A stretch of DNA of 64,000 nucleotides from NCBI GenBank assembly GCA_020747015.1, contig JAGTJM010000007.1:806001-870000 (forward strand), written 5' to 3'. Of this stretch, positions 63,810 to 64,000 are shown in pieces; the first letter of the stretch is position 1, and the number at the start of each line of letters is the position of its first letter. A program made the translations under genes and the position numbers. The notes under the pieces were generated by a model. The model did no database searches and was not told the DNA's origin. It saw only the letters and a program-made list of their open reading frames with translations. The stretch comes from Pyrenochaeta sp. MPI-SDFR-AT-0127 (taxonomy: Eukaryota > Ascomycota > Dothideomycetes > Pleosporales > Cucurbitariaceae).

Positions 63810-64000
63810 TGCAAAGGAAAATTGGAGGGTTTTCGCATAGTTTTCTCATGAGCATTTATCCTCCCAGCATCTAGAGAACCACAGTCGAGGGCTTAGAACA
63901 TGCTGCGCCCACACCTTTATAACCACTGGCCTCCAGTACGCTTATGCTGATAGAATATCATCTGCGAAGCAAGTGCCAACATTCTGCACCACAGTTCTGG
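63810..64000. other. No gene recognised
   Basis: Window end; nothing identified. Confidence 0.3.

Overview
The window reads as an accessory, transposon-rich region of a filamentous ascomycete. Introns are short (about 45-65 bp, GTAAGT-like donors, CTAAC-like branch sites). The gene families (HET domain, fungal STAND/NLR proteins, Zn2Cys6 regulators, FAS1 and Ser/Thr-rich surface proteins, fungal PD-(D/E)XK-like proteins, DUF2235) are typical of Pezizomycotina. I infer a Dothideomycete such as a Pleosporales species, but nothing here proves it. Repeated copies differ largely by C-to-T and G-to-A changes, and several stops look like CAA-to-TAA, which suggests repeat-induced point mutation (RIP).

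Layout. 0-5 kb: a Tc1-type transposase and a two-exon PD-(D/E)XK-like gene. 5.1-12.3 kb: two head-to-head DUF2235 (Tle1-like) genes, one apparently fused to a family I.5-type lipase, inside a ~7.2-kb inverted-repeat unit. 12.5-18.6 kb: a broken Tc1-like element, a possible small secreted protein, a LINE fragment, a FAS1 membrane protein and a pogo-type remnant. 18.8-30.2 kb: a HET gene with a late frameshift, a CCCH fragment, two single-pass surface proteins, LINE fragments, a truncated HET gene and a minisatellite. 30.9-34.2 kb: a HET-NB-ARC-TPR NLR pseudogene exactly framed by ~220-bp inverted repeats. 35-46 kb: NLR-WD40 tails (one joined to a large fungal domain), a MULE transposase, a Gag-like remnant, a coiled-coil gene, and fragments of HET, BCS1-type AAA ATPase and aminoglycoside-phosphotransferase-like genes. 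47-50.5 kb: a chromo-like + Zn2Cys6 + sugar O-acetyltransferase gene. 52-55 kb: a protein with a duplicated unknown domain, then WD40 and ankyrin NLR tails joined tail to tail. 55.8-62.7 kb: a third inverted-repeat unit with a hAT transposase pseudogene, a Zn2Cys6 gene and a TPR remnant.

Main interpretation. Three units (5.13-12.35, 30.92-34.20 and 55.84-62.68 kb) end in inverted repeats sharing one outer tip (CAAGGGTGTGGCC, then GGTGCGGGTCGGCC) followed by pair-specific inner sequence. One unit contains a hAT transposase next to its left terminus, and the tip fits the hAT terminal rule (YARNG). I therefore read them as one hAT-like family, two of whose members carry immune-type or lipase genes instead of a transposase. 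Convincing 8-bp target duplications were not found, so this is a strong inference and not a demonstration. Around these units lie fragments of at least seven further HET/STAND-type genes, mostly single domains or C-terminal repeat blocks. No tRNA, rRNA or CRISPR array was seen.
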